DNA of 64,000 bases from assembly GCF_000308575.1 (NCBI RefSeq), contig NZ_BAFZ01000058.1, positions 1 through 64,000 on the forward strand. The letters run 5' to 3'. A model generated the notes under the pieces. It was not told the origin of the DNA. It worked only from the letters and a program-made list of their open reading frames with translations, and searched no databases. This document shows positions 17,030 to 29,313 of this stretch, piece after piece (within the stretch, counting starts at the first letter, position 1; every line of letters starts with the position of its first letter). The translations under genes and the position numbers were made by a program. This DNA is from Nocardia exalbida NBRC 100660 (lineage in GTDB: Bacteria > Actinomycetota > Actinomycetes > Mycobacteriales > Mycobacteriaceae).

Positions 17030-17694
17030 ATGGGTCGATGGGAGCCGAACGGGCGCGGCAGATTGGAGGCGGCGGCGCTCGAGCTCTACGCCGAACAGGG
17101 GTTCGAGCAGACCACCGTGGCCGAGATCGCCAAGCGGGCCGGGCTGACCGAGCGCACGTTCTTTCGGCACTTCGCCGACAAGCGGGAGGTGTTGTTCCCC
17201 GGTGGAACGGCGCTGCACGATGTGTTGATTCGCGCCGTCGCGGAATCGCCGGAGTCGGCCGCGCCGATCCAAGCGACCGCGGCGGCCGTGGAAGCCATCG
17301 GCGCGGTGTTACAGGAGCGGCGGGAATTCTCCCGGCAGCGGCAAGCCGTCATCGACGCGAATGCCGAGTTGCGCGAGCGCGAACTCATCAAACTCGCCTC
17401 GTTGGCGGCGGCGATAACGGGCGCGCTGTGTGAGCGCGGTGTCGCCGAGCCCGCGGCGAACCTGGCCGGGGAGACCGGCATCGCCGTATTCCGGGTGGCG
17501 TTCCGGCGCTGGCACGACGACGCGAACACGAAAGAACTGCCGCGCCTGGTACGGGAGTCGTTCGGCGAGTTGACGGCCGTGGTGAACGGCGATGCCGGAG
17601 CCGCCACGATGTCGGACCACCTTCGCCAGGCAGCAATCGTCGCAGCGCAGCAGCCGGTGGCCACCGAATCGCTCGGTGGCAACGACGGCCTCGA

Positions 17695-17710
<16 letters not shown>
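17030..17710 (+). CDS. TetR-family transcriptional regulator
   Basis: The 226-residue protein has a typical N-terminal helix-turn-helix (LEAAALELYAEQGFEQTTVAEIAKRAGLTERTFFRHFADKREVL). The C-terminal ligand domain includes RRWHDDANTKELPRLVRESFGEL. It is divergent from the SDR gene with two operators between. Its 3' end overlaps the end of the convergent uvrA-like gene by 16 bases. Confidence 0.93.
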
Positions 17711-20088
<2,378 letters not shown>

Positions 20089-20383
20089 CGTGTCTCCCTT
20101 TGTCGGCGGGGCCGCCTGCGCGGCCCGGGGTCGGCGTCGCCTGGCTCGATTCAACCAGGTGGACCGCTCCGTCTGAGTGTTTGTCGATGCGCCCGGTCCG
20201 AGACGCCGGACCAGCGACGGGTCGCGGCCGTCTCCGGGGCGAACCGGTCGTGAGGCGGCTGTCGTGGGTGGCGGCTCCGATGCCGGCGCACCGCCCACCG
20301 AGTCGCAGGCACGCGGACGCGTTCGTCGGATGACGTGCTGCTCGGTGTGACGGTGGCCATCGCGCGGGGCGCGGCCGCGCGGC

Positions 20384-20794
20384 TCAGCGCAGTTGCTGGA
20401 TGCGGATCAGGTTGCCCGCGGGATCGCGGACGGCGCAGTCGCGGACCCCGTACGGCTGCTCGGTCGGCTCCTGGACGATCTCCGCGTCCCCGGCCACCAG
20501 CCGCTCGAAAGCGCCGTCGAGATCTTTGGTAGCCAGAAGGATGCCGCCATAGGTGCCCTTGGCCATCATCTCGGTGATGGTGCGGCGCTCGTCATCGGTG
20601 ATGCCCGGGTCGGCGCCCGGCGGGTGCAGAACGATGGACGTGCCCGGCTGGTCGACGGGGCCGACCGTGAGCCAACGCATCCCTTCGTATCCGACGTCGT
20701 TGCGCACCTCGAAGCCGAGAAGGTCACGGTAGAAGGCGAGGGCCGCGTCCGGATCGTCGTGCGGCAGGAAGCTCGCGTGAATGGTGATGTCCAT
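20384..20794 (-). CDS. VOC-superfamily (glyoxalase-like) protein
   Basis: The 136-residue single-domain VOC protein shows DPDAALAFYRDLLGFEVRNDVGYEGMRWLTVG and the end YGVRDCAVRDPAGNLIRIQQL, the repeated beta-alpha-beta-beta-beta pattern with a metal-ligand glutamate position replaced near the end (NLIRIQQ). It follows the AraC gene by five bases, so the two are one operon, a frequent arrangement in actinobacteria. Roles include isomerase, dioxygenase or drug-binding resistance protein; none can be chosen. Confidence 0.88.
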   Translation of the reverse strand: MDITIHASFLPHDDPDAALAFYRDLLGFEVRNDVGYEGMRWLTVGPVDQPGTSIVLHPPGADPGITDDERRTITEMMAKGTYGGILLATKDLDGAFERLVAGDAEIVQEPTEQPYGVRDCAVRDPAGNLIRIQQLR

Positions 20795-20799
20795 GGCAG

Positions 20800-21249
<450 letters not shown>

Positions 21250-21321
21250 TCACCAGATCGTGCCACATCGCGGTGACAAACGACCGCGTGGAGCCGCTGA
21301 ACCGGCAGGTCACCCCCGTCG

Positions 21322-22629
21322 CTACCAGAAGGTCGCCGAGAGCTCGTACTCGGCGAGCGCGGCCCGCACCAGCTCGCTGAGTTGCTCGGCGTCCAGGAGC
21401 GTGGGCGGGTGGAAACCCATGACGCGCAGCGTGATCGCTTCCCCGGTTTCGACCAGCGCGACGTACAGATTGCCGCCGCGTTCGGTCACCACGGTCGGCG
21501 AGTTCAGGCTCTGATTGACCAGGCCGATCATCATCGCCGAGGCCGGACGGCCGTCGATGCGGAGGATCTCGGAGTCGAGCTTGCCGAGACTGGAACACAC
21601 CGTCGAGATGGCGTCGGTGGCGGCTTGCCGCGCCAGCACCGCGTAGCGGCCGCGCGGCAGCGCCACCGCGACCGGGACCAGCGGCGGGACATCCGGTCCG
21701 CCGGCCGTGGCCGCGCTGAGCTGTTCCTTCATCACCGCGCGCAGCGGGGCGAGGTCGGCCGGTTCGCCGTCGCGCGTATCCACCTCGAAGGCGATGGAGG
21801 TCAGCGCGTTCGCGCGGAGATCGTCGGCGGTGCGGGTGCTGACCGGCATCATCATGCGCACCCGGCCCTCGTCGTCGGTGCGGCCGATCGCGGTGGCGAT
21901 GGACGCCATCATCGCCACCGCCAAGGTGGTGCCGGTGCCGCCCCGGTTGCGTGCCGCCGCATGCCAGAGCTGCGCCGGGACCGTCGCGGTGACCGTCGGC
22001 AGGCGGAAGTCCCGCGCGTCCTCGTCGGTAGGTCCGGTCTTGCCGCCCCGCCCGGTCACGGCCAACCGCAACGCCAGAACGGCAGCCGACGGCAACGACC
22101 GGGCGCGCCGCGCGGCATCGCGAAGATCGTCGGCCAGCAGACGCATCCGGCCGAATTCGTCGCTGCGGTACGCCAGATCGAGCCGCTTGTCCGCGACCGC
22201 GTCCGCGACCGCCGCGCAGAAGGCCTGGCCGTCCGCGAGCGTGTGCGAGACCAGCAGCGACACCGCGCTGCCCCCGTCGTCGAGGTGGGTCGCCGCCAGC
22301 CGCCATGCGGGTCCGCCGAAGGTGCGCAACTCGGCATGCCCCTGCTCGGCGATCCAGGCTTCCAGATCGCCCGGGGGGATGGGCGCTTCCGTGACCTCGA
22401 GCGGGCTGAACTCGGTGCGGGTGGTCCACCGGTCCCCGGCGGCCGGGATCATCGCGGGCCCGACCGCTCTCGCCAGCCTGCCGTGCCGCAGTGCCTCGTG
22501 GAAACGCTCCAGCGCCGCCGTGTCGACCGGACGGTCGTAACGCCAGACCGCCTGTATCGCCAGGGTTCCCCCTAGCGCGGAGTGCCCCCGCGCACTCACG
22601 CAATCGATATCGGTCAGGCGGTAGGTCAC
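21322..22629 (-). CDS. Condensation-type acyltransferase
   Basis: The 435-residue protein is a member of the CoA-dependent acyltransferase/condensation superfamily, with the catalytic H-x-x-x-D motif in LLVSHTLADGQAF. A second conserved zone reads RVRMMMPVSTRTADDLRANALTSIAFEVD. Such proteins in mycobacteria and nocardiae include PapA-type lipid acyltransferases. A GTG at 22629 follows GGGGAGA; the longer frame to 22749 has no ribosome site. No polyketide synthase lies adjacent, so the acceptor is unknown. Confidence 0.8.
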   Translation of the reverse strand: MTYRLTDIDCVSARGHSALGGTLAIQAVWRYDRPVDTAALERFHEALRHGRLARAVGPAMIPAAGDRWTTRTEFSPLEVTEAPIPPGDLEAWIAEQGHAELRTFGGPAWRLAATHLDDGGSAVSLLVSHTLADGQAFCAAVADAVADKRLDLAYRSDEFGRMRLLADDLRDAARRARSLPSAAVLALRLAVTGRGGKTGPTDEDARDFRLPTVTATVPAQLWHAAARNRGGTGTTLAVAMMASIATAIGRTDDEGRVRMMMPVSTRTADDLRANALTSIAFEVDTRDGEPADLAPLRAVMKEQLSAATAGGPDVPPLVPVAVALPRGRYAVLARQAATDAISTVCSSLGKLDSEILRIDGRPASAMMIGLVNQSLNSPTVVTERGGNLYVALVETGEAITLRVMGFHPPTLLDAEQLSELVRAALAEYELSATFW

Positions 22630-22913
22630 GCGAATCTCCCCTCGAGTTCTGGACACCGGAGCAGGTCCGCACCGGCGTCGTCGCCGCCACAACTCGGCGC
22701 TACGACGATGAGGATCGTTCGAATGTCCGGTTTCGAGCTGTTCGGCCAAACAAGAGCATTAGTCCTGGCAACGTCGTGGTCAACCCTACTGGCGGGTTCG
22801 GTGGGGGCGCCCGCGACGGGGCGCCGGAAGCGGGCGAAAAGCTACTCGTCGGTTCGCTGTCCTGCGCGAACGGCGAACCTGCCGCCAGCTGCGCGGAAAC
22901 CGCGGCACGGGTG

Positions 22914-23000
22914 TCAGTCGCCCCGAACCGGCCCGATGTCGAGGATTCGAGCTGGACGGGCGACCACTTCAGCAACGCGCCGGTGGACGAGTGGCGTCCG
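22914..23000 (-). pseudogene. Possible methyltransferase remnant
   Basis: The minus-strand frame ending at 22914 reads VAEVVARPARILDIGPVRGD and then stops. ARILDIG resembles motif I of SAM-dependent methyltransferases (usually followed by C/G-G-T-G), and the preceding helix fits. Nothing downstream continues the fold. This is a short match and could be chance. Confidence 0.25.
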
Positions 23001-23278
23001 CCGGTGTCGCCGGATCGCGTCGCCGGATCGGCGGCAAGTAGACCTCGTCCACGATGTCGGCCAGAACGTGGTCGGGGCTCCGCGCACAACGGATTCGTTG
23101 CGGAGCAGGACCCGGCTGGATGAATCGACACGTGTCGCGCGGCGTCGAGACTCATCGGTGCTGCGCGATCCGGATTGCGTCGGACATCGGAGGCGCTCGC
23201 CGAGCGGTGCGTGCAACATTCGGGTCCCCGGCCACGTTGAGGCTCGCCACTACGGGGTGGACGTGGCGGAGTGACGCC

Positions 23279-23455
23279 GGGTCGGTCGTGATGCGCGCGG
23301 TGGTGGCGGAAGGCCAGGCGGACCAGTCCGGCGAGTTCGAGTTCGGCCAGATGCTGGCTCACGGCGGGTACGGAGTGGCCGATGGCGGCGGCGAGGCTGC
23401 CGACGTCGGGAGGGTGACACGGCCGTGTCCGGCTGTGCAACCGCACGGTCGCCAC
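23279..23455 (-). pseudogene. ArsR-family regulator remnant
   Basis: The translation contains DVGSLAAAIGHSVPAVSQHLAELELAGLVR, a clear ArsR recognition-helix segment, followed at once by LAFRHHRAHHDRP. The winged beta-hairpin that should follow is missing, and the His-rich segment resembles the C-terminal metal site of nickel/cobalt ArsR sensors. The N-terminal helices are also absent. I read this as a gene broken by internal deletion. Confidence 0.5.
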
Positions 23456-23642
23456 CGACCGGCCGGTGCGCCGCAGGACCGAAAACCGCTGTCCTGGACG
23501 TCATCCGGGCCGTTAGATTTCCACCGGGTGGCGCGTTGTCGAATACTTGCGCAACTGATTGACGTACCCCGATCGGCGGGTTTCTAATGATTGATGGCGC
23601 AATTCGTGCGCCGGTCGACCAACGAAGCGAGGTGAGCGGCAG

Positions 23643-23714
23643 ATGCCGGTTGACAGTATCGACGTCTACAGCCGGGCCGCCCTCGAGAAACGGGTCGCGC
23701 CGCCGCGTCGTTGA
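23643..23714 (+). other. Short open frame in the corA leader
   Basis: An ATG with GAGG 13 bases upstream opens a 23-codon frame (MPVDSIDVYSRAALEKR..., ending VAPPRR and a stop). It precedes corA by 350 bases. It could be a leader peptide, but no attenuator structure is evident. Confidence 0.25.
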
Positions 23715-23954
23715 TCTGTACGCGATCGGCGGCCGGGCAACGGCGTCCCGATCGTTCGACGCGGCATCGAATTACACCTTCGTCAGCTCTTCGACGCGTG
23801 ACGGCGGCGCGTGCGCGTCCGGCCGATGCGCTGGTCCTTCGTCCACGGCGCGACCGGTTTCGTCGTGGCTCGACTCTGCCGGCCCCGTGCGCGCGTCCTC
23901 TGTCCCGGAGGGGCGTGCCAGCCCCGCACGATAGTAAGTATTGGAGTCCCCGCT

Positions 23955-24059
23955 ATGGCCACATTGCTCGAGAAAGTCGAAAAATCTTCTCGGTCACGGA
24001 AACCGGAGCGTCCGCGGCAGGCGGCTTCGCTTCTGCGCTCCTTCCCCGGGCAGCGGTAG
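23955..24059 (+). other. Short basic open frame immediately upstream of corA
   Basis: ATG at 23955 opens a 34-codon frame (MATLLEKVEKSSRSRKPERP...) that is rich in K, R and S and stops three bases before the corA start codon. The tight spacing could couple its translation to corA. Sequence upstream (TTGGAGTCCCCGCT) gives a possible ribosome site. Function unknown; it could be non-coding. Confidence 0.3.
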
Positions 24060-24062
24060 TCG

Positions 24063-25001
24063 ATGACGACCTTTCTCAGCGCCGTGACCGCCGACCACTT
24101 CGACACCGAAGTGCTCCAGCAGCACTGGATTCCACTCGCCGCCGACGACGCCGACACCGCTGCCGTGCTCCGGGAACGGCTGGGGATCGACTTCACCGTC
24201 GCCCGCAGGCAGGTCTGGGAGTCCGACAACTTCCTCTATTTCCCGGTGGTCGCCTGCTACCAGCGCGGCGAGACGATCGAACACGCGACGATCGTCTTCG
24301 CCTTGGGCGGTGAATTCCTCGTGACGCTCCAGCCGTCCGAGCATTTCGTCCCCTTCGACAAGGCGGTCGCGAAGATGCGCCGCAGCCCGGAACTCGCCGG
24401 CTCCGCGCACGGGGTGATGTACGCGCTGCTGTGGGCGCTGAACGAGGCGTCGGAACGGGTGCTCCAGCACGCCGGTGACGCGCTGGAGGCGATGCACGAG
24501 GAGATCGAGCAAGCGCTCGAACGCCATGATCGAAGCGGCACCGACATCGCCGACCTGCGCGAGGCCATGTCACGGCTGGACGCGACCGCGCGCATCGTCG
24601 CGCGCACCCGCGAGACACAGCTGCAACTGGCCCGCACCGCCCGCCACCTGATGGCCGACGCCGGGTCCGGCCACGGGAAGCTGAACGATTCCGTCGGCCT
24701 CCTGCTCGCCGACATCGACGGGGTGAAGGAGCACGCGGGCGTCGAATCCGACAAGGCCCGCTACCTCCAGCAATCCGTGACGAACGGGCTGGGCGCGCGT
24801 CAGAACGAGGTCGTCAGGGCGTGCACCGTCGCCACCGCGGCTTTCCTGCCGCCCGCGCTGATCGCGGGCTGCTACGGCATGGATCTCACCGGCATCTCCG
24901 AAATCTCCTGGCAGCTGGGTCTTTTGGTCACCACACTGCTGGCGCTGATGGCCGCGGTGATCCCCTTGGCGTACCTGAGGAAGAAGGGCCTACTGCGCTG
25001 A
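24063..25001 (+). CDS. CorA-family magnesium/divalent cation transporter with GMD motif
   Basis: The 312-residue protein has the CorA layout: a cytoplasmic alpha/beta N-domain, a long helical stalk (about residues 110-240, ALEAMHEEIEQALERHD) and two C-terminal membrane helices (about 255-275 and 283-305). The signature after the first helix reads YGMD instead of the near-invariant YGMN. The following loop is LTGISEISW, unlike the usual MPEL type. Such variants occur in divergent CorA relatives (for example ZntB types) and may alter ion choice or gating. ATG at 24063; the normal CorA length supports it. Confidence 0.88.
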   Translation: MTTFLSAVTADHFDTEVLQQHWIPLAADDADTAAVLRERLGIDFTVARRQVWESDNFLYFPVVACYQRGETIEHATIVFALGGEFLVTLQPSEHFVPFDKAVAKMRRSPELAGSAHGVMYALLWALNEASERVLQHAGDALEAMHEEIEQALERHDRSGTDIADLREAMSRLDATARIVARTRETQLQLARTARHLMADAGSGHGKLNDSVGLLLADIDGVKEHAGVESDKARYLQQSVTNGLGARQNEVVRACTVATAAFLPPALIAGCYGMDLTGISEISWQLGLLVTTLLALMAAVIPLAYLRKKGLLR

Positions 25002-25152
25002 ACCCTCGCCCGCGTGGCGACCGCTTCGTTTCCGGCGACTATTACCTCGCGCGTAATCGACGCGGGGCGCGCGGCACGGCAAGGTTGGTGTCAGCCGATC
25101 GGAGAACCTCGGGTCGGTGACTGTAAACCATTACCGCACAGGAGGATTCATC

Positions 25153-25521
25153 ATGTCGCGCTACGACGAAGCGGTCGATCGGTACTTCGCCGCGTGGAAT
25201 GCCACCGACGAGGAAGCCAGGGCCGCGGCGGTCGCGGCCGCTTGGGCCGAGGACGGCGCATACACCGATCCGCTCGCGGAGGTGAGCGGGCACGCCCAGC
25301 TGGCGGCGGCCATCGGAGGAGCGCAGGCACAGTTCCCCGGCTTCGAGTTCCGCCGTGTGGGCGAGGTCGACGGCCACCACGACATCGCCCGCTTCTCCTG
25401 GGAGCTGGTCTCGGCGGCCGATGGCAGCGCCCCGGTCGCGGGCTCGGACGTGATCACCCTCGGCGCCGACGGCCGGATCACGAGTGTGCACGGCTTCCTC
25501 GACCGGGTGCCCTCGGCGTAG
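25153..25521 (+). CDS. NTF2-like (SnoaL-fold) protein
   Basis: The 122-residue protein has the NTF2/SnoaL alpha+beta pattern: YDEAVDRYFAAWNATDEEARAAAVAAAWAEDGAYTDP, then HAQLAAAI and a C-terminal sheet DVITLGADGRITSVHGFLDR. Such proteins act as isomerases, cyclases or ligand-binding proteins; the target is unknown. ATG at 25153 follows AGGAGG; a GTG at 25117 is upstream of that site and rejected. Confidence 0.85.
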   Translation: MSRYDEAVDRYFAAWNATDEEARAAAVAAAWAEDGAYTDPLAEVSGHAQLAAAIGGAQAQFPGFEFRRVGEVDGHHDIARFSWELVSAADGSAPVAGSDVITLGADGRITSVHGFLDRVPSA

Positions 25522-25651
25522 CCTCCGGTCGCGGCGCATTCCGCGACACGCCCGGCAGGCCGCAGTCCGGTTTGCGCCTGCGGCGAACACGGTGCGTCGT
25601 CCACGCCACGGGGGCATCCTGGACGTCAGGAGTGCAGTTCCGGCAAACAGG

Positions 25652-26581
25652 GTGGTGGTCGGCGTGGACAACGCCGCGATGGATGCCTACTCCCGCACCG
25701 TGATCGCGGTGGCGGCGTCGGTGACCCCGCACGTGGCCAGTGTGCGGACCAGGCGGGGGAGCGGATCGGCGGTGGTCTTCACCGACGACGGATTCCTGCT
25801 GACGAATGCGCACGTCATCGGCGTGGCGAGCGGGGGAGAGGTGGTCTTCGCCGACGGAGTGGAATCCCGGTTCGAAGTGGTCGGGGTGGATCCGCTGTCG
25901 GATCTGGCCGTGCTGCGCGCTCGCGATGGTGCGCCGGGCGCGGTGCCGCTCGGGGACAGCGACCGATTGGTGGTCGGTCAGCTGGTGGTGGCGGTCGGCA
26001 GCCCGCTCGGCCTGGCGGGTTCGGTGACGGCGGGCGTGGTGAGCGCGCTCGGGCGCGCGGTTCCGGTGGCGTCTCGCCGCGCCGGGCGGGTGATCGAGGA
26101 CGTGATCCAGACCGACGCCGCGCTGAACCCCGGTAATTCCGGTGGCGCCCTGTCGGATTCGGCGGGCCGGGTGGTCGGCATCAATACCGCGGTCGCGGGC
26201 ATCGGGCTCGGCCTGGCCATCCCGATCAACGCGACGACGCGCCGGATCATCGGCACGCTGCACGCCGAGGGACGCGTCCGGCGCGCCTACCTCGGCTTGG
26301 TCGGCGTGCCCGCGCCGCTGCCCGAGCCGGTCGCCGCGCGCACCGGGCAGGCCGCCGGGGTGCGCATCGTCGAGGTGGTCCGCGGCGGCCCCGCCGAACA
26401 GGCCGGGCTGCGCCGCGGTGATCTGGTGCTGAGCGTGGCACGGTCGGAAGTGCGTGACGCCCAGGGCATACAGCGACAGCTGTTCGCCGAGGCGATCGGT
26501 GTGCAAATGCCCGTCACCGTGCTGCGCAACGGGGCCATGGTGGACGTGATCGCGGTCCCGGTGGAATTGGCGGCGGACTGA
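25652..26581 (+). CDS. Trypsin-like serine protease with PDZ domain (HtrA/S1C type)
   Basis: The protein of about 309 residues has an S1C protease domain with the triad histidine in LLTNAHVIG, aspartate in PLSDLAVLR and serine in NPGNSGGAL. A C-terminal PDZ domain follows (VRIVEVVRGGPAEQAGLRRGDLVLSV). There is no signal peptide or membrane anchor in the chosen frame, unlike most actinobacterial HtrA proteins, so it may act in the cytoplasm or the start may be mis-set. Starts considered are GTG at 25652, 25655 and 25664; none has a strong ribosome site. Confidence 0.85.
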   Translation: MVVGVDNAAMDAYSRTVIAVAASVTPHVASVRTRRGSGSAVVFTDDGFLLTNAHVIGVASGGEVVFADGVESRFEVVGVDPLSDLAVLRARDGAPGAVPLGDSDRLVVGQLVVAVGSPLGLAGSVTAGVVSALGRAVPVASRRAGRVIEDVIQTDAALNPGNSGGALSDSAGRVVGINTAVAGIGLGLAIPINATTRRIIGTLHAEGRVRRAYLGLVGVPAPLPEPVAARTGQAAGVRIVEVVRGGPAEQAGLRRGDLVLSVARSEVRDAQGIQRQLFAEAIGVQMPVTVLRNGAMVDVIAVPVELAAD

Positions 26582-26589
26582 GCGCGGGC

Positions 26590-27276
26590 CTAGTCGGCGG
26601 CCGGGACCGGCTCGGCGGCTGCGGTCGGCGCAGGTGACTCTGTCTTCCATCGCGCGTCGACGACCAAACCGCCCAGGCCGACGGCGAGGCAGACGCCGGA
26701 CAGCGCCAGCATCGCCGGATGGGTCGTCCCGGTGAGCGCGTCACCGAGGATGACGGTCCCGATGGTGCCGGGCAGTACGCCGAGCACCGTGGCGATCAGG
26801 TAGGGCCAGAACCGGATCGACGACAACCCACAGCAATAGTTGATCACCGAGAACGGCACCGCCGCGATGAGCCGCAGCGAGCCCACCGCCAGCCAGCCCC
26901 GGCGTGCGAGACGTTCATCGATCGCGCGCACCGCGGGGTGGGTGAGCCGGGCGGCCACCTGATCGTGATCGAGCGCGCGCACGAGCAGGATCGCCAGTAC
27001 CGCGCTGACGGTCGTCGCCCCCACCGCCAGCGTGATGCCCAGCAGCGGGCCGAACAGCAGTCCGGCGCTCACGGTGAAGACGGTGCGTGGGATCGGCGCC
27101 ACCGTCACCAGGGCGTGGACCAGGAAGAACAGCAGCGGGAAGACGGGGCCGACGGACGTCGCCCAGTCCTGCACCTGGCGGGGCGACGGCAGCGGAACCA
27201 GCAGAGCCGCGCCGAATAACGCCACCGCGCCGACGATCAGCGCGACGATACGCGGGTCCCGGAGCAGCCTGGTCAT
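26590..27276 (-). CDS. TVP38/TMEM64-family membrane protein
   Basis: The 228-residue protein has about five to six membrane helices and the VTT (DedA-like) pattern: VHALVTVAPIPRTVFTVSAGLLFGPLLG, then RRGWLAVGSLRLIAAVPFSVINYCCGLSSIRFWPYL and VLGVLPGTIGTVILG. Members are thought to act as lipid scramblases or transporters. It is convergent with the protease gene (8 bases apart) and divergent from mutA. Confidence 0.9.
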   Translation of the reverse strand: MTRLLRDPRIVALIVGAVALFGAALLVPLPSPRQVQDWATSVGPVFPLLFFLVHALVTVAPIPRTVFTVSAGLLFGPLLGITLAVGATTVSAVLAILLVRALDHDQVAARLTHPAVRAIDERLARRGWLAVGSLRLIAAVPFSVINYCCGLSSIRFWPYLIATVLGVLPGTIGTVILGDALTGTTHPAMLALSGVCLAVGLGGLVVDARWKTESPAPTAAAEPVPAAD

Positions 27277-27456
27277 CCGCGACAGGTTACCGGTTGGTAG
27301 TGGCGGGCAGGGTCAACCGGCTGGGAATCCGCCCGCTAGCATCAGAGGAGCGGGACGAATGCCCGTTAACCGAAGTAGTCGCTGAGCTGGGCGAATGTGA
27401 GGGTATCGGGCGCACACTGCCGGTGCGCCCGTGTTGAGGAAGAGGAACAGCAAGCT

Positions 27457-29313
27457 ATGCCGATTGCTTCAGATTCCGGGGCTGATCCGGTGCCCGAATA
27501 CGCCGCGTGGCGCAAGGGCGTCGCCGGGGTGCTGGCCAAGGCTCGCCGCGTCGATGTCGGCGAACTTCCCGAGGAGCCCGAGCGGCTGCTCGACGAGACC
27601 ACCTACGACGGGCTGACCGTCGCCCCGCTCTACACCCGGCGCGACGAGTTGCCCGAGCAGCCCCTGCCGGGAACTTTCCCCTTCGTTCGCGGCCGCGACG
27701 CCACCCGGGATGTACACCGTGGCTGGTTCGTCAGCGCGCAGTTCGCCCAGCGCGACGCCGCGGCGGCCAACCGGGAGATCCTGGCCGCGCTGGAGAACGG
27801 GATCAGCGCGATCTGGCTCGGCGTGGGCGAGCGTGGCGTGCCGGTGGCGGAGCTGCCGACCGCGCTGAACGGCCTGCTGTTCGAATTGGCGCCCCTCACG
27901 ATGGACGCGGGCGGCGACGTCGCGGACGCGGCGGACCAGGTGTTCGCGGTGCTCGACGGCTACGCCGCGCCCGCGCGCGATGACATCCGCGTCTCCCTCG
28001 GCGCCGCACCCTTGACCAGCCGCTTCGCCGACCTTCCCGATACCGGTCTCGCCGAGGCCGTCGCGCTGGCCGGACGGGCCGCCGAACGCCCGGAAACGGT
28101 TCGCGCGATCACCGTGGACGGCACCGTCTTCCACGACGCGGGCGCCTCCGACGCGCAGGAACTGGGCGCGGCCGTCGCCGCGGGCCTGGCCTATCTCCGC
28201 GCGCTGACCGAGAGCGTCGACATCGCCGCCGCGCTGGAACAGTTGGAGTTCCGGTTCGCGGCCACCGACGATCAGTTCGCCACCATCGCGAAGCTCCGTG
28301 CCGCCAGGCAGCTCTGGGCGCGGGTCGCGCAGGTCTGCGGCGCACCGGATTTCGGCGGCGCGCCGCAACACGCGGTCACCTCGGCCGCCATGATGAGCCG
28401 GCGCGATCCCTGGGTGAACATGCTGCGCACCACCCTCGCCGCGTTCGGCGCGGGCATCGGCGGGGCCGACACGGTGACCGTGCTGCCGTTCGACTCCGCC
28501 CTGCCGCCCGGTGAGCTGGGCGTCTCGAAGTCGTTCGCCGATCGGATGGCTCGCAACACCCAGTTGCTGCTGCTCGAGGAATCGAATCTCGGCCACGTGC
28601 TCGACCCGGGTGCGGGCTCCTGGTACGTCGAGGACCTCACCGCCGCGCTGGCGGCGAAGGCGTGGGAGTTCCTCCAGGAGATCGAGGCGGCCGGTGGCTA
28701 CCTCGCCGCGCTGGAGTCGGGCATGCTCGCCGAGCGCGTCGCCGCGACGAAGCACGCCCGCGACACCGATGTCGCGCACCGCAAGACCGCCGTCACCGGC
28801 GTGAACGAATTCCCGAACCTGGCCGAACAGCCGTTGTCCGAGGCGGCGCGGCAGGAGGGCCGGGTCGCTCGCTACGGCGCCGCGTTCGAGCAGTTGCGCG
28901 ACCGCTCCGACGCCTACCTCGCCGAACACGGCGCGCGGCCGAAAGCGCTGCTGGTGCCGCTCGGTTCGGTGGCGGAGCACAACGTGCGGGTCACCTTCAT
29001 CGCGAACCTGCTGGCCTCCGGCGGTATCGAGTCGATCAACCCCGGACCGCTCGCGGTGGACGGCATCGCCGCCGCGGCCACCGAAGCCGGGGCGCCGATC
29101 GCGGTCCTGTGCGGGTCGGATGCCCGCTACGGATCCGAAGCCGGTGCGGCGGTGGAGCAATTGCGTGCCGCCGGCGTGGGAACGGTGCTGCTGGCGGGTT
29201 CGGCGAAGGCCGTCGCCGACCTCGACGACGCGCGGCGCCCGGACGGATTCCTCGCCGCGCGCATCGACGCCGTAGCCGCGCTGTCCGGCCTGCTGGAGAA
29301 GGTGGGAGCCTGA
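27457..29313 (+). CDS. mutA: Methylmalonyl-CoA mutase small subunit
   Basis: The 618-residue protein is the small, non-catalytic subunit of the heterodimeric adenosylcobalamin enzyme that isomerises methylmalonyl-CoA and succinyl-CoA in propionate metabolism. Family stretches include [44 protein letters not shown] and [27 protein letters not shown]. The cobalamin-binding D-x-H-x-x-G is absent, as in this subunit. ATG at 27457 follows GAGGAAGAGG; an upstream frame to 27397 is rejected. The stop overlaps the mutB start by one base. Confidence 0.95.
   Translation: MPIASDSGADPVPEYAAWRKGVAGVLAKARRVDVGELPEEPERLLDETTYDGLTVAPLYTRRDELPEQPLPGTFPFVRGRDATRDVHRGWFVSAQFAQRDAAAANREILAALENGISAIWLGVGERGVPVAELPTALNGLLFELAPLTMDAGGDVADAADQVFAVLDGYAAPARDDIRVSLGAAPLTSRFADLPDTGLAEAVALAGRAAERPETVRAITVDGTVFHDAGASDAQELGAAVAAGLAYLRALTESVDIAAALEQLEFRFAATDDQFATIAKLRAARQLWARVAQVCGAPDFGGAPQHAVTSAAMMSRRDPWVNMLRTTLAAFGAGIGGADTVTVLPFDSALPPGELGVSKSFADRMARNTQLLLLEESNLGHVLDPGAGSWYVEDLTAALAAKAWEFLQEIEAAGGYLAALESGMLAERVAATKHARDTDVAHRKTAVTGVNEFPNLAEQPLSEAARQEGRVARYGAAFEQLRDRSDAYLAEHGARPKALLVPLGSVAEHNVRVTFIANLLASGGIESINPGPLAVDGIAAAATEAGAPIAVLCGSDARYGSEAGAAVEQLRAAGVGTVLLAGSAKAVADLDDARRPDGFLAARIDAVAALSGLLEKVGA

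Larger units (their letters stand above)
22630..24062. other. Region of decayed gene fragments and CorA leader
   Basis: This 1.4-kb stretch has no intact gene that I can support. Long open frames exist on both strands, but they are the random frames of GC-rich DNA with R/P/S-rich translations. Two short pieces look like remnants of real genes (see 22914-23000 and 23279-23455), and two short open frames with start codons precede corA (23643-23714, 23955-24059). The density of broken signals suggests past deletion events. Confidence 0.6.

Noticed and set aside
23740..23960. Possible M-box (magnesium) riboswitch before corA
   Set aside because: I looked for the conserved core (GGTGAGGCTCC-like start and downstream GCTGCC/AGTAA pieces). 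Only isolated short fragments occur in the wrong order.
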